A DNA stretch of 34,312 nucleotides. It comes from Chromatiales bacterium. GTDB lineage: Bacteria > Pseudomonadota > Gammaproteobacteria > Chromatiales > Chromatiaceae. The notes beneath the pieces were generated by a model, which saw nothing but the letters and a program-made list of their open reading frames with translations, was not told where the DNA came from and did not search any database. The stretch is from positions 1-34,312 of the forward strand of contig JANQRK010000065.1 of NCBI GenBank assembly GCA_028284585.1, given 5' to 3'. This document shows positions 1-8,473 of this stretch, piece by piece. The translations under genes and the position numbers were made by a program. How positions within the stretch are numbered: position 1 is the first letter of the stretch; the number at the start of each line of letters is the position of its first letter.

Positions 1-3
1 GGG

Positions 4-102
4 TTGCGCCCCAAAACACGCCATGCGGCGTTGCTCGTCGTTCATTTAGACTCACTCAATCGCTCTCCTCGCGCCTTGCCTGGCGCGTTTTTGGGCAGCA
101 AG
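4..102. repeat. Imperfect long inverted repeat at window edge
   Basis: The arms at about 4-26 and 78-102 are imperfect reverse complements. Both carry the core CCCAAAA followed by CGCCA and GC, with roughly 15 of 18 core positions matching. A spacer of about 50 bases contains GACTCACTCAATCGC. No gene is visible in it. It resembles an interspersed palindromic intergenic element, but a single copy in this window cannot show that it is dispersed. The rest of 1-255 has no gene. Confidence 0.4.
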
Positions 103-255
103 GCTGCGGTCTCACTTAGTGTGAACCGGCCCTAGCACCTGAGGGTCACCCTGAGATGCAGCTCGGCCAGGGCGTAACTATCGCTGTTTGGCGGTTGTCA
201 CGCCTTGTACTGTGGCTGATCTACCCTTTTTCAAGCGGGGGTTGTGTACACTAAC

Positions 256-1074
256 TCAAGGTCTTGGCTCGACAGCATCGCGCAGTGCGCGGATTTCATC
301 GCGTAACGCGCGCAGTTCTTGATGTAGCTCGAGGTTTTCGCCGTGCACCAGCTCGCCGATCTGCGCGGTTTCCTGCTGGTTTTGTTCTTCGACCATCGAC
401 TGCATGGTGCTGACGATGATCGCGATAAACAGGTTCAGCATGGTAAAGGTCGCAATCAGAATGAATGGGACGAAATAGGCCCAGGCCCAGGGGTATATCT
501 CCATCACCGGGCGCGCGATGCCCATCGACCAGCTCTCCAGCGTCATGATCTGGAACAAGCTGTACATAGATGAGCCTATGCTCCCGAACCACTCCGGAAA
601 GCGTTCGCCAAACAGGCCAGTGGCCATGACTGCCGAGACGTAGAATAGGATCGCCAGCAGGCCGGCGATCGACAGAATGCCAGGGATCGCGCGCAGCAGT
701 GATTCGACAACAAACCGGAAGCGTGGGACAAGCGAAACCAAGCGCAACAGTCGTAGTACGCGCAACACCGTGAGTGGACCGCTCGATGGCACCAAGGCGA
801 TGCCTACCACGATGAAATCGAATAGATTCCAGGGATTTCGGAAAAACGCCGTCCGAAAGGCGAATAGTTTGATCAGGATCTCGGCAGCGAAGATCGCTAG
901 CAGCGTTCGGTCGATCAGCTTGAGTAGCCCGCCGATCGAATCCATTATCCGTGATGAGGTTTCTAGCCCCAGGGTGACGGCGTTGATCAGGATCAGCGCA
1001 ACAATGATGTGCTGTACGCGATCTGATTCGATCCACTGGCCCAGGCGGGCCCTGATTGACGCCGTTTGCTGCAT
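256..1074 (-). CDS. Voltage-gated sodium channel, NavBac/NavAb type
   Basis: This 272-residue single-domain channel should form a homotetramer in the inner membrane and conduct Na+ on depolarisation. The segments run in order S1 (about 20-38), S2-S3 (about 55-95), S4 with arginines at 105, 108, 111, 118 and 120, then S5, the pore helix and S6 (about 198-228). The selectivity filter TLESWSM (178-184) is the sequence I recall for NavAb, which marks it as a sodium channel and not a potassium channel. Residues 245-268 form a charged heptad pattern (ELRALRDEIRALRDA) matching the C-terminal coiled coil that assembles NavBac tetramers. The length is normal for the family. An AGGGGG Shine-Dalgarno-like run lies just before the ATG. 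It is monocistronic and reads away from the repair gene at 1247. Native roles of these channels include motility and pH or Na+ homeostasis; the Mrp operon downstream fits that theme. Confidence 0.93.
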   Translation of the reverse strand: MQQTASIRARLGQWIESDRVQHIIVALILINAVTLGLETSSRIMDSIGGLLKLIDRTLLAIFAAEILIKLFAFRTAFFRNPWNLFDFIVVGIALVPSSGPLTVLRVLRLLRLVSLVPRFRFVVESLLRAIPGILSIAGLLAILFYVSAVMATGLFGERFPEWFGSIGSSMYSLFQIMTLESWSMGIARPVMEIYPWAWAYFVPFILIATFTMLNLFIAIIVSTMQSMVEEQNQQETAQIGELVHGENLELHQELRALRDEIRALRDAVEPRP

Positions 1075-1246
1075 GGTTCCCCCTGAAAGCTTGGACGAGG
1101 CCTATGGTTTCGCGCGGCGCATCTTATACCGAGCTGCGCGCAGTGCGGCCAACTGAATCGGTAGCCGGCTGCCGCACAGCCGTCGACCCCAGGCGAGTGC
1201 AAGAATCGGGTGGGCAGCCCGACCGGCGCTCGTTAGAGTCCCGCGC

Positions 1247-2134
1247 ATGACCGCTCCGCAATTACCCAAGCGGCTGCTCGGCGACCCCGACAGCTACGCC
1301 CGCATCGAACAGGCGATCGCTTACCTGCGTGCCGCCCAGCCACGCCAACCGGAACTCAACGAGATCGCCAACCACATCGGATTGAGCGCATCGCATACCC
1401 AGCGGCTGTTCAGTCGCTGGGCTGGGATAAGTCCGAAGCGTTTCGCCCAATTCTTGACCGTCCAACGCGCAAAACGTTGCATGGACGAGACTGCCGACCT
1501 GCTCGGCTTGGCGTTGGCGGCTGGCCTGTCCGGGCCGGGTCGCCTGCATGACCTGTTTGTCACCATGGAAGCAATGTCACCCAATGAGTTCCGGCGGGCG
1601 GCGGCCGGGATGAGCATCCGCTATGGTGTTGGTCCGACGCCGTTCGGCGCGGCCCTGATCGCGGTGAGTCCGCGCGGCGTGTGCCACTTGTCGTTTCGTC
1701 AGGGCCAATCCGACAGTGATTGGGTGGCCGAACTGCGGCATGCCTGGCCGCGGGCCGACCTGGTACATGCCCCAGAGGCGGCGGCTGACACCCTGGATAG
1801 AATCTTCGCGCGTCCACCGGGTTCGCCGGAGCGCGGCCTCTCGCTATGGGTAAGTGGTAGCAATTTTCAGATCCAGGTCTGGCGTGCCCTATTACAGCTC
1901 CCGTTTGGCGGGTTGCTCAGCTACGGTCGGCTTGCACAGCTCGTCGATCGTCCCGGTGCGGCGCGTGCGGTCGGCAGCGCGGTGGCGCGCAACCCGATCG
2001 CATTTTTGATTCCCTGTCATCGGGTGTTGCGTGCCAGTGGCGATTTTGGTGATTACCGCTGGGGCGGACAGCGCAAGGTCGCGATTTGTACCTGGGAGGC
2101 GGCCTGCGGCGACAACGCGAGCTCTGCACCTTGA
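1247..2134 (+). CDS. AraC-domain methylated-DNA--cysteine methyltransferase (Ada-like, lacking the N-terminal zinc domain)
   Basis: This 295-residue protein has two parts. Residues about 15-120 form an AraC-type helix-turn-helix (ELNEIANHIGLSASHTQRLF, then SPKRFAQFL). Residues about 125-285 form the O6-methylguanine-DNA methyltransferase domain, with the DNA-binding helix region SYGRLAQLV and the suicide cysteine Cys257 in PCHRV. The family removes alkyl groups from O6-methylguanine by irreversible transfer to that cysteine. E. coli Ada also has an N-terminal zinc/cysteine-38 phosphotriester sensor, which is absent here, so activation by methyl-phosphotriester transfer is not expected. The ATG start lies 12 bases after CGTTAGAGTCC, without a strong ribosome site. 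It is a stand-alone gene ahead of the iron-sulfur/ThDP fusion. It is an Ada-like protein and not a canonical Ada, so I give no symbol. Confidence 0.9.
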   Translation: MTAPQLPKRLLGDPDSYARIEQAIAYLRAAQPRQPELNEIANHIGLSASHTQRLFSRWAGISPKRFAQFLTVQRAKRCMDETADLLGLALAAGLSGPGRLHDLFVTMEAMSPNEFRRAAAGMSIRYGVGPTPFGAALIAVSPRGVCHLSFRQGQSDSDWVAELRHAWPRADLVHAPEAAADTLDRIFARPPGSPERGLSLWVSGSNFQIQVWRALLQLPFGGLLSYGRLAQLVDRPGAARAVGSAVARNPIAFLIPCHRVLRASGDFGDYRWGGQRKVAICTWEAACGDNASSAP

Positions 2135-2211
2135 GGGCCGGGTGGCGCTGGTTTGATATCGCCCGGCGTGCGACCTAAAGTCCGGCTACCGAAGACTGCC
2201 CAAGGTTTGCC

Positions 2212-4452
2212 ATGCCAAAACCATTCATCGCCGATACCAAGCCAAAGCCAGTTGACCTGAAGGCCGGCGAGACGGTCTGGTGGTGCGCCTGCGGACGCTC
2301 GAAAAACCAACCCTTCTGCGATGGTTCGCATAAGGGCACGGAGTTCAAGCCGCTCAAGTTCACCGCAGGGCAAGACGACCGCTACTTTTTTTGCCAGTGC
2401 AAGCGCACTGCAAAGCCGCCGCTATGCGACGGCTCGCACAAGAAGATAGGCCAAGAGGAACTCGACGAGCAGGCTGGTCTCAAGACTGTCTGGTACAAGG
2501 TCGCAGAGCCGGGCGAGCTGCGCGAGCGCGAAGTGCGTGCGGTGCAGGCCGGTAGTCAGGGCGTCGCTCTTACCTACATCGATAGCAAGATCGGTGCGTT
2601 GGACAGTGCCTGTCCGCACCAGGGTGGCCCGTTGGGCGAGGGTAGCATCGAGTGCAACGATGGCGATCAAGATTGCTGGCTACGCTGCCCATGGCATGGT
2701 TGGGACTTCCATCCACTGACTGGAAAGTCGCCAGGCGCACACGATGACAGTGTGCCGACTTTCCCGGTGGAGGAGCGCACCGATGGCATCTATGTGGCGG
2801 TGCAAGAGTCGACTGTCCACCAACCAACAATCAGCGACCGCATGGCGGAGACGTTGGTCAACTGGGGCGTCAGCCATGTGTTTGGCATGGTTGGGCATTC
2901 CAACCTGGGGTTGGCCGATGCCTTGCGCCTACAGGAGGAGGCCGGGCGCTTGGCCTACATCGCAATTCGCCACGAGGGTGCGGCCTCTTTTGCCGCGTCG
3001 GGCTACGCCAAGCTGACCGGCAAACCGGCCGCCTGTTTGAGCATCGCTGGGCCTGGTGCGACCAACCTGCTGACCGGCCTGTGGGACGCCAAGGTCGATC
3101 GTGCGCCGATCATCGCGCTGACCGGCCAGGTCAACTCGCAGGTACTCGGCCCAGGTGCCTTCCAGGAGTTGGACCTGGCTTCGGCCTTTGCACCGGTCGC
3201 CAGCTTCAGCCAGACGGTGCTGCGCGATTCCAATCATGTCGAGCTGATGAACCTCGCCTGCAAGCACGCCATCGTCGAGCGCAACGTTGCCCACTTGATC
3301 TTTCCTGACGAGGTACAGACTCTGGCGGCCGCCGATGAGAGCCAGCCTGGTGGCCCAGAGGGCCGGCTTGGCGATCGGGCCATGTTGCCGGCCACCGCTA
3401 GCTTGGCTGCCGCACTGCAGCGCCTAAAGGAGGCACAGCGCCCGGTCATCATCGTCGGCTATGGTGCGCTGGGGCGCATGGGCCAGGTCACGCGACTGGC
3501 TGAAAAACTCAGTGCACCCATCCTCACCACGTTCAAGGCGAAGGGTCAGATCGCCGATGATCACCCGTTGGCTGGCGGCGTTCTAGGACGCAGCGGGACG
3601 CCGGTGGCGAGCTGGTGCATGAACCAGAGCGATTTGCTCGTGGTGTTCGGCGCCAGTTTTTCCAACCATACCGGCATCAGTGCCAAGAAACCCATCATCC
3701 AGGTCGATTTCGATGCGCTCACCCTCGGCAAGTTTCATCCGGTCGAGCTGCCGGTGCTCGGCGAGATCGGATTGACCGCGGAGTGGTTAAGGCGGGCCTT
3801 GCCCGAGCCTACGGATGCCGTCGATCAACGACCGGAGCTGACCGAGCGTTGGCGGATCTGGCGCGAAGAAAAGGCGGCTCGGAGCGCGCGTGATCGGGGC
3901 AAGGGTGTGAACTCAGCCAGCCTGTTTGCGCAGCTGTCGAGTGTCGTGCCGGCCGACGCGGTGATCGCCGTGGACGTCGGCAACAACACCTATTCCTTTG
4001 GCCGTTATTTCGAGTGCCGAGGTCAGCGCATCCTGATGTCGGGCTACCTGGGTTCGATCGGCTTCGCCTTCCCGGCCGCGATAGGTGCCTGGGCGGCGAC
4101 TCAAGTTCAACCCGAATACCTTGGCCGCAAGGTACTTTCGGTTAGTGGAGACGGTGGCTTCGGCCAATACATGGCAGAGTTTACGACCGCGGTCCGCCAT
4201 GGCATGGATCTCACTCATGTGTTGCTGAACAACGACGAACTGGGAAAGATCAGCAAGGAACAGCGCGCCGGGCATTGGCCGGTCTGGCAGACTGGGTTGA
4301 GCAATCCAGACTTCGCGGCCTATGCGAACAGCTGCGGTGGGCTGGGCATCCGCGTCGAGACGATCGACGAACTGGCAGAGGCGGTGCAGCGGGCGTTGGC
4401 ACACGATGCGCCGGCGTTGGTCGAGGTGGTGGCGGACGTCGAGCTGATCTGA
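2212..4452 (+). CDS. CDGSH-CDGSH-Rieske-ThDP enzyme fusion (pyruvate oxidase/acetolactate synthase fold)
   Basis: This is one uninterrupted 746-codon frame, started by ATG 7 bases after AAGG. Domains in order: CDGSH motif 1 with Cys25, Cys27, Cys36 and His40; CDGSH motif 2 with Cys61, Cys63, Cys72 and His76; a Rieske domain (about 93-198) with ligands Cys134/His136 and Cys159/His162 (CPH and CPWH); and a full ThDP-dependent enzyme (about 205-746). The ThDP part has the catalytic glutamate Glu255 in IRHEGAASF, a central domain with [10 protein letters not shown], and the cofactor motif GDG (646-648) 24 residues before NN (673-674). ThDP enzymes of this class decarboxylate 2-oxo acids. The linked [2Fe-2S] centres suggest that electrons from the ThDP intermediate pass to an iron-sulfur acceptor, but that is inference. 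No signal peptide is seen, so it should be cytoplasmic. Substrate, FAD binding and partner are unknown. The neighbours do not form an evident operon. Confidence 0.88.
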   Translation: MPKPFIADTKPKPVDLKAGETVWWCACGRSKNQPFCDGSHKGTEFKPLKFTAGQDDRYFFCQCKRTAKPPLCDGSHKKIGQEELDEQAGLKTVWYKVAEPGELREREVRAVQAGSQGVALTYIDSKIGALDSACPHQGGPLGEGSIECNDGDQDCWLRCPWHGWDFHPLTGKSPGAHDDSVPTFPVEERTDGIYVAVQESTVHQPTISDRMAETLVNWGVSHVFGMVGHSNLGLADALRLQEEAGRLAYIAIRHEGAASFAASGYAKLTGKPAACLSIAGPGATNLLTGLWDAKVDRAPIIALTGQVNSQVLGPGAFQELDLASAFAPVASFSQTVLRDSNHVELMNLACKHAIVERNVAHLIFPDEVQTLAAADESQPGGPEGRLGDRAMLPATASLAAALQRLKEAQRPVIIVGYGALGRMGQVTRLAEKLSAPILTTFKAKGQIADDHPLAGGVLGRSGTPVASWCMNQSDLLVVFGASFSNHTGISAKKPIIQVDFDALTLGKFHPVELPVLGEIGLTAEWLRRALPEPTDAVDQRPELTERWRIWREEKAARSARDRGKGVNSASLFAQLSSVVPADAVIAVDVGNNTYSFGRYFECRGQRILMSGYLGSIGFAFPAAIGAWAATQVQPEYLGRKVLSVSGDGGFGQYMAEFTTAVRHGMDLTHVLLNNDELGKISKEQRAGHWPVWQTGLSNPDFAAYANSCGGLGIRVETIDELAEAVQRALAHDAPALVEVVADVELI

Positions 4453-4515
4453 TGTCTGCCGGCAGTGGTCGGGCAGGACTGCGGTGAGGCTATGTTCAAT
4501 GGGCTACTGGACCCA

Positions 4516-5028
4516 CTATGGTTGCGTGTTGTCGCCTGATTCGCTGATCTCGAGGATGGTCAGCGCGACACCGCCGGCCGGTGTCTCGACCCGGACCTGG
4601 TCGTCGGTGCGATGGCCGAGCAGGGCACGCGCCATCGGCGAGTCGATGCTGATCCAGTTGCGTTTCGGGTCGAATTCGTCGGACCCGACAATCCGATACA
4701 CGGTCTGTTCTCCGCTGGCGTTTACCAGGGTCACCCAGGCGCCAAAGAATACTTGCTCGGTGCCCTCCGGTCGACGTTCGACCACCTTGAGTTCGGGCAG
4801 GCGTTTCTGCAGGTAGCGGATCCGCCGATCCAGTTCGCGGAGCTGTTTTTTGCGGTATTGATACTCGGCGTTTTCGGAGCGGTCGCCCTCGGCGGCGGCG
4901 GCCGAAAGGTGGCCGACCACCCGGCGGCGCTTCTGCCACAGGGCCTGTTGTTCCTGATGCAGTGCTTGCCAGCCATCGCGGGTGATGTAGGGCGAGCGCT
5001 TGGTCGGCGCAGGCTGCTCGCCGCTCAT
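4516..5028 (-). CDS. greB: Transcription elongation factor GreB
   Basis: GreB binds RNA polymerase through the secondary channel and stimulates cleavage of backtracked transcripts. The 170-residue product has the N-terminal coiled-coil domain with the acidic tip (AAEGDRSENAEYQYRKKQ). The C-terminal FKBP-like domain carries FFGAWVTLVN, VGSDEFDP and SPMARALLGH. ERRPEGTEQVFFGAW is more GreB-like than GreA-like, and the length is close to the usual 158-170. I chose the ATG at 5028 (MSGEQPAPTKRSPYIT) because homologous sequence begins there. The in-frame ATG at 5058 would add ten residues of no obvious relation. It is transcribed toward the fusion gene, with the two stops 63 bases apart, and no clear hairpin terminator lies between them. 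Confidence 0.93.
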   Translation of the reverse strand: MSGEQPAPTKRSPYITRDGWQALHQEQQALWQKRRRVVGHLSAAAAEGDRSENAEYQYRKKQLRELDRRIRYLQKRLPELKVVERRPEGTEQVFFGAWVTLVNASGEQTVYRIVGSDEFDPKRNWISIDSPMARALLGHRTDDQVRVETPAGGVALTILEISESGDNTQP

Positions 5029-5307
5029 GATGTCCCGGTCCTGGGGTTGAACCCGCACATGGGAGCGGTAACCGGTCCTGGCACTGCAGCATCGAATTGG
5101 CCCCTCAAATCAGCCTACCCCGGTGTTACTGCCCATCGCGTATGCGCGTCGATCAATGTAGCACCTGGGTCTTACACCAAGCGCGATGGCCATAGTTTGG
5201 TGGTGCCTTCAGAGAGAACATGGATGATAGCCGCTGCCGTGGTGTGGTGTCCTGGGCAGCAGCGCAGCGTAGAATGCGCCGAATTTTCCGAGCTGGGAGT
5301 CTGACTA

Positions 5308-5772
5308 ATGATGGCGTTACTCGTGGTGCTGCACGTGCTTGCGGCGGTAGTCTGGGTCGGCGGTATGGTGTTCGCTTACATGTTCTTGCGGCCGGTAGCG
5401 GGCGCCCAACTTGAGCCGCCGGCGCGCTTGACCCTTTGGGTTGGGGTGTTCGGGCGCTTCTTCCCCTGGGTGTGGGCCAGCGTGATAGTGCTCCTGGGAA
5501 CCGGCTTTTACATGATCTTCGGACTGCTCGGCGGCATGGGTGGGGTCGGTCTATACGTCCATGTCATGCTGGTGCTGGGCATCGTGATGATGGCGATTTT
5601 TTTACACATCTTTTTTGCGCCCTACGGCCGTCTCAAGCGCGCGGTGGCTGCCCAGGATTGGCCGGTAGGCGGCAAGGCCTTGGCGCAGATTCGCCTATTG
5701 GTGGGCACCAACACCTTGCTGGGACTACTAACCGTCGCGATTGCGTCGGGTGGCCGCTTTTTCGTGTCCTGA
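5308..5772 (+). CDS. CopD-family integral membrane protein
   Basis: The 154-residue protein is almost entirely hydrophobic, with four predicted helices at about 2-25, 50-72, 78-102 and 130-150. It starts LLVVLHVLAAVVWVGGMVFA, the His-in-helix-1 plus W(V/I)GG pattern of the CopD/DUF family of inner membrane proteins. CopD relatives are linked to copper import or haem-containing membrane proteins, but short single-domain members like this one are not individually characterised. Metal transport is therefore only a possibility. Two adjacent ATGs (5308, 5311) could start it. It is convergent with the lipoprotein gene at 5805, only 32 bases away. Confidence 0.75.
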   Translation: MMALLVVLHVLAAVVWVGGMVFAYMFLRPVAGAQLEPPARLTLWVGVFGRFFPWVWASVIVLLGTGFYMIFGLLGGMGGVGLYVHVMLVLGIVMMAIFLHIFFAPYGRLKRAVAAQDWPVGGKALAQIRLLVGTNTLLGLLTVAIASGGRFFVS

Positions 5773-5804
5773 CCTCGGCGTGCGCAGCGGCCGCCGGCGT
5801 GGGG

Positions 5805-6752
5805 TCAATCCGTGCTGGCAGCCAGTGTCGGCATGTCCGATTTCAACTCACTGAGATCCCAACCACAGCGTTTTTCGATCACAGCAAACAGCGCATCGTC
5901 GGTCTTGTGCAGCATGCGTAGGGTGGGGTCGCTGTCGCCGGGCTTGGGGCGCTGATCCCAGATGTAGCGCGGCGAAAGCTTACAACGGCGCTCGGGGTAC
6001 TTTGCCGGATAGTGTATCTCGGCGAACTTGTTCTGACCCCAGACCTTTGCGCGGCGTGGCGCCTCGCCGCGCTGTGCGACGGTGATCGCGATGAAGTCAC
6101 CTTGGTAGCGAACTTCAGGGTTGCGCCGTTTGTGACGGCTCTTGTTCAAATCGATCGGTCCCTCGATGAGCGCGCCATCGACGACCTCCATGGTGTGTCG
6201 ATCGAATACCACGGGCTCGCCGGTCGGTAGTATGGCCCTGAGCAGGCCACGCGAATCATCTACATGCAGCGAAGGTAGCTGACGGCGGGGGAAGAAATGC
6301 ATCTCGCGGAACATGTTGTCGTGACTGAAACGCCCCGACTGCTTCACGTCGTCGTTGATCGCCAGGTAGATATTCTCGCGTGCGCGATCGGCGAACAGAA
6401 AGGTGTACTCGCGCCGTGCGCCGCGCTTGCTCTTCAGCCCCGCGGGATTGATCTTGGGTGAGCCATCGTTTAGGACGGAGAAACCCACTGCGGCGGGTTG
6501 CCTGCCCGGACGGTAAAAGTAGTATTTCAATCCTCTGATTTCAGTGATCCGGATGGCCCGGTCGTAGCGATGCGGATCGCGGATTGCATCGCGCTCAGGC
6601 GGGACCTGCCGCGCCAGCATTTTCAGTCCATCGTAGCGCGCTGACGGTGTGGTCTTGGCGTGGTCGGTCGCTGTGCCGGACTTCTGGGGTGGTGCGCAGG
6701 CGGTCAATGTTAGGGCCATCCCGAGGGCGATGAGTCTTAGCAAGCTGGTCAC
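5805..6752 (-). CDS. Predicted lipoprotein of unknown function
   Basis: I place the start at the GTG at 6752, preceded by GGAG with 7 bases between. It gives a 315-residue protein beginning with a lipoprotein signal (LLRLIALGMALTLTAC, lipobox LTAC), so the mature protein should be anchored by a lipidated cysteine. The frame stays open a further 60 codons upstream, but that extension is arginine/histidine-rich and would bury the signal peptide, so I reject it. The mature part is basic and aromatic-rich (GLKYYFYRPGRQPA, YTFLFADRARENIYLAINDD, FREMHFFPRR) and predicted to be largely beta. I do not recognise a family. It is single and convergent with the CopD-like gene. Confidence 0.75.
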   Translation of the reverse strand: MTSLLRLIALGMALTLTACAPPQKSGTATDHAKTTPSARYDGLKMLARQVPPERDAIRDPHRYDRAIRITEIRGLKYYFYRPGRQPAAVGFSVLNDGSPKINPAGLKSKRGARREYTFLFADRARENIYLAINDDVKQSGRFSHDNMFREMHFFPRRQLPSLHVDDSRGLLRAILPTGEPVVFDRHTMEVVDGALIEGPIDLNKSRHKRRNPEVRYQGDFIAITVAQRGEAPRRAKVWGQNKFAEIHYPAKYPERRCKLSPRYIWDQRPKPGDSDPTLRMLHKTDDALFAVIEKRCGWDLSELKSDMPTLAASTD

Positions 6753-7077
6753 GAGGTGTCTCCAAGCAGGGGCGCAGATTAAAGCAGATGAGGCGCGTAT
6801 CTGACGCCGCTCATGAGCGCAAATCACGAGCGAGATCACGTCCGCCGATAGGGAGCGGATCGGCGCCTCCGACGGATTCTTTATGGCTTGGGCATCCGGC
6901 GGGTGGTCGCGGGGGGCAAGGTCGCCGCACAAACCCCGCAGCGCTGGTGTTGTCGAATAGCCTATCGGTGTTGTGGCAGGCTGTTGGAAGGCCGTCCGCC
7001 GGCGTCGGGGGCCCCACCCATGGCCGGTGCATACAGGTTAGACTGGTCATATCGTAGCGTTGTGTGCGATCACTCCT
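6753..7077. other. Intergenic region between divergent genes
   Basis: These 325 bases separate the minus-strand lipoprotein gene from the plus-strand hydrolase, so both promoters should lie here. I saw no convincing -35/-10 pair, hairpin or small gene. The open frames on both strands are low-complexity arginine/proline-rich translations without start signals. Confidence 0.5.
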
Positions 7078-7851
7078 ATGCTGTTGTGGATTATCAAGAT
7101 CGGCCTCCTCGTGTATCTGGGGTTCGGTGTGTTTTTGTATCTGGCCCAGCGCAACTTCATGTACTTCCCGGTACCAGAACGCGATGCCGCTGATCTGCCG
7201 GTCGAGTACTTGGCTAGCAATGGCGAGCGACTGAAGATTTGGGTGCTCAACGGCACCAGTCGACGTGCTGTGGTCTACTTCGGTGGCAATGCCGAAGACG
7301 TCTACCACAATGCCGAGGATTTCCGCCGGGCATTGCCGGGCCATGCCGTGTATCTTGTCAACTATCGTGGTTTCGGCGGCAGTAGTGGAAGCCCGACTCA
7401 AGAGGGTCTGTTCGATGATGCATTGCAGCTCCACGATAGCCTAAGCAAGCGGCACCAGACGGTTGCGGCGATCGGTCGCAGCCTGGGCAGCGGGGTTGCC
7501 GTCTACCTCGCCAGCCAAAGACCGTTACACCGCTTGGTCTTGGTGACCCCGCACGATAGTGCGGTCGCGCTCGCCCAACGCCTATATCCGGTGTATCCAG
7601 TGGCCTGGATGCTGAAGGACAAGTACGAGAGCGCGCAGTACGCCGCGAAGGTCCGTACACCGACTCTGTTTTTGACGGCCGAAAACGATCGCGTCATCCC
7701 GACGCAGCATTCCAAACGCCTCGCCGCTGCCTTCGACGAGGAGTTGGTAGAGTATTCTGTGATCGAGAACGCCGGCCACAATGGTTTATCCGGCTATGCG
7801 CGCTATTGGGAAGAGATCGCACGTTTTCTAGACGAAGAGAGCGGCCAGTGA
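7078..7851 (+). CDS. Membrane-anchored alpha/beta hydrolase (BEM46/ABHD13-like)
   Basis: The 257-residue protein opens with one hydrophobic helix (about 1-22, LLWIIKIGLLVYLGFGVFLY) that should anchor it to the inner membrane. An alpha/beta hydrolase domain follows. Visible landmarks are YFGGNAEDV (oxyanion-hole region), NYRGFGGSSGSP, the nucleophile elbow GRSLGSG with the serine, then TLFLTAENDRVIP for the acid residue and ENAGHNGLSGY for the histidine. This arrangement is typical of the BEM46/YfhR family of poorly characterised serine hydrolases. I use the ATG at 7078; a TTG at 7060 would add six residues without a better ribosome site. The substrate is unknown. The gene lies 150 bases before the Mrp operon and could be cotranscribed, but nothing shows it. 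Confidence 0.87.
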   Translation: MLLWIIKIGLLVYLGFGVFLYLAQRNFMYFPVPERDAADLPVEYLASNGERLKIWVLNGTSRRAVVYFGGNAEDVYHNAEDFRRALPGHAVYLVNYRGFGGSSGSPTQEGLFDDALQLHDSLSKRHQTVAAIGRSLGSGVAVYLASQRPLHRLVLVTPHDSAVALAQRLYPVYPVAWMLKDKYESAQYAAKVRTPTLFLTAENDRVIPTQHSKRLAAAFDEELVEYSVIENAGHNGLSGYARYWEEIARFLDEESGQ

Positions 7852-8001
7852 GGCCGGCATCACTCAGGCGTTCTGGTTGCGACATTGCGAGTGTCGTTCC
7901 ATTTGGTTACCTTTGTGGCCTCAACAATAAACTAGGCGCTGCTGATTCTACTCGCCACCGGGCATCGCTCGTGGGCAGCAGCTCCGTGCACTGGATCTGT
8001 T

Positions 8002-8469
8002 ATGCATAGGCTCTTTGTTGCCGCACTTCTTTTGGTGTTTTGGGTCTTGCTCTCCGGACACTTCACTACCTTGTTGCTGACGCTGGGCGTGATTTCGATG
8101 TTGTTGGTGAGTTGGTTCCTGTGGCGCATGGACCGGGTCGATGGCGAACCGAGCCGCCTGTATCCAAGCATCGGCCTGGTGGGTTATCTGCTGTGGCTGT
8201 TTTGGTGCGTCGTCAAGGCCAATGTCGATCTGGCGCGCCGCATCTGGCAGTCTAGTCTCCCGGTGCAGCCGATTTGGTCTCGGCTGGACACCAAGGTCCA
8301 GACGCCATTCGAGAAGACCCTGTACGCCAACTCGATCACCCTAACCCCGGGCACCTTGACTACCGATGTGCACGACGACCACTTCATGGTCCATGCCTTG
8401 TCGCAGGAGGGCCTAGATGAGTTGTGCGAGGGCGAGATGGAGCGGCGGATCCGGCGTCTGGGGATCTAA
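8002..8469 (+). CDS. mrpE: Mrp Na+/H+ antiporter subunit E
   Basis: This is the first gene of an eight-gene Mrp operon. The 155-residue protein has two to three N-terminal helices (about 4-40 and 53-75) followed by a soluble domain, as in MrpE/MnhE. The landmarks FEKTLYANSITLTPGTLT and the ending LSQEGLDELCEGEMERRI are characteristic of the family (SITLTPGT is the usual signature). MrpE is needed for assembly or activity of the hetero-oligomeric antiporter in the inner membrane. The ATG at 8002 has no strong ribosome site. It ends 4 bases before mrpF. Confidence 0.93.
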   Translation: MHRLFVAALLLVFWVLLSGHFTTLLLTLGVISMLLVSWFLWRMDRVDGEPSRLYPSIGLVGYLLWLFWCVVKANVDLARRIWQSSLPVQPIWSRLDTKVQTPFEKTLYANSITLTPGTLTTDVHDDHFMVHALSQEGLDELCEGEMERRIRRLGI

Positions 8470-8473
8470 TGCT

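Noticed and set aside
244..251. GTGTACAC palindrome downstream of the sodium channel
   Set aside because: Only 8 bases; expected by chance and without a T-run for a terminator.
296..1036. Long minus-strand open frame overlapping the sodium channel
   Set aside because: It is a shadow of the channel gene: Arg/His/Pro-rich, with no domains.
5029..5058. A ten-residue-longer GreB start
   Set aside because: The extra residues do not look like GreB; the family N-terminus is at 5028.
6753..6932. A 60-codon upstream extension of the lipoprotein gene
   Set aside because: It lacks a ribosome site, has an Arg/His-rich composition and would bury a clear lipoprotein signal; the GTG at 6752 has GGAG at good distance.
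7060..7077. A TTG start for the hydrolase
   Set aside because: It adds six residues with no better ribosome site; the ATG at 7078 directly precedes the membrane anchor.
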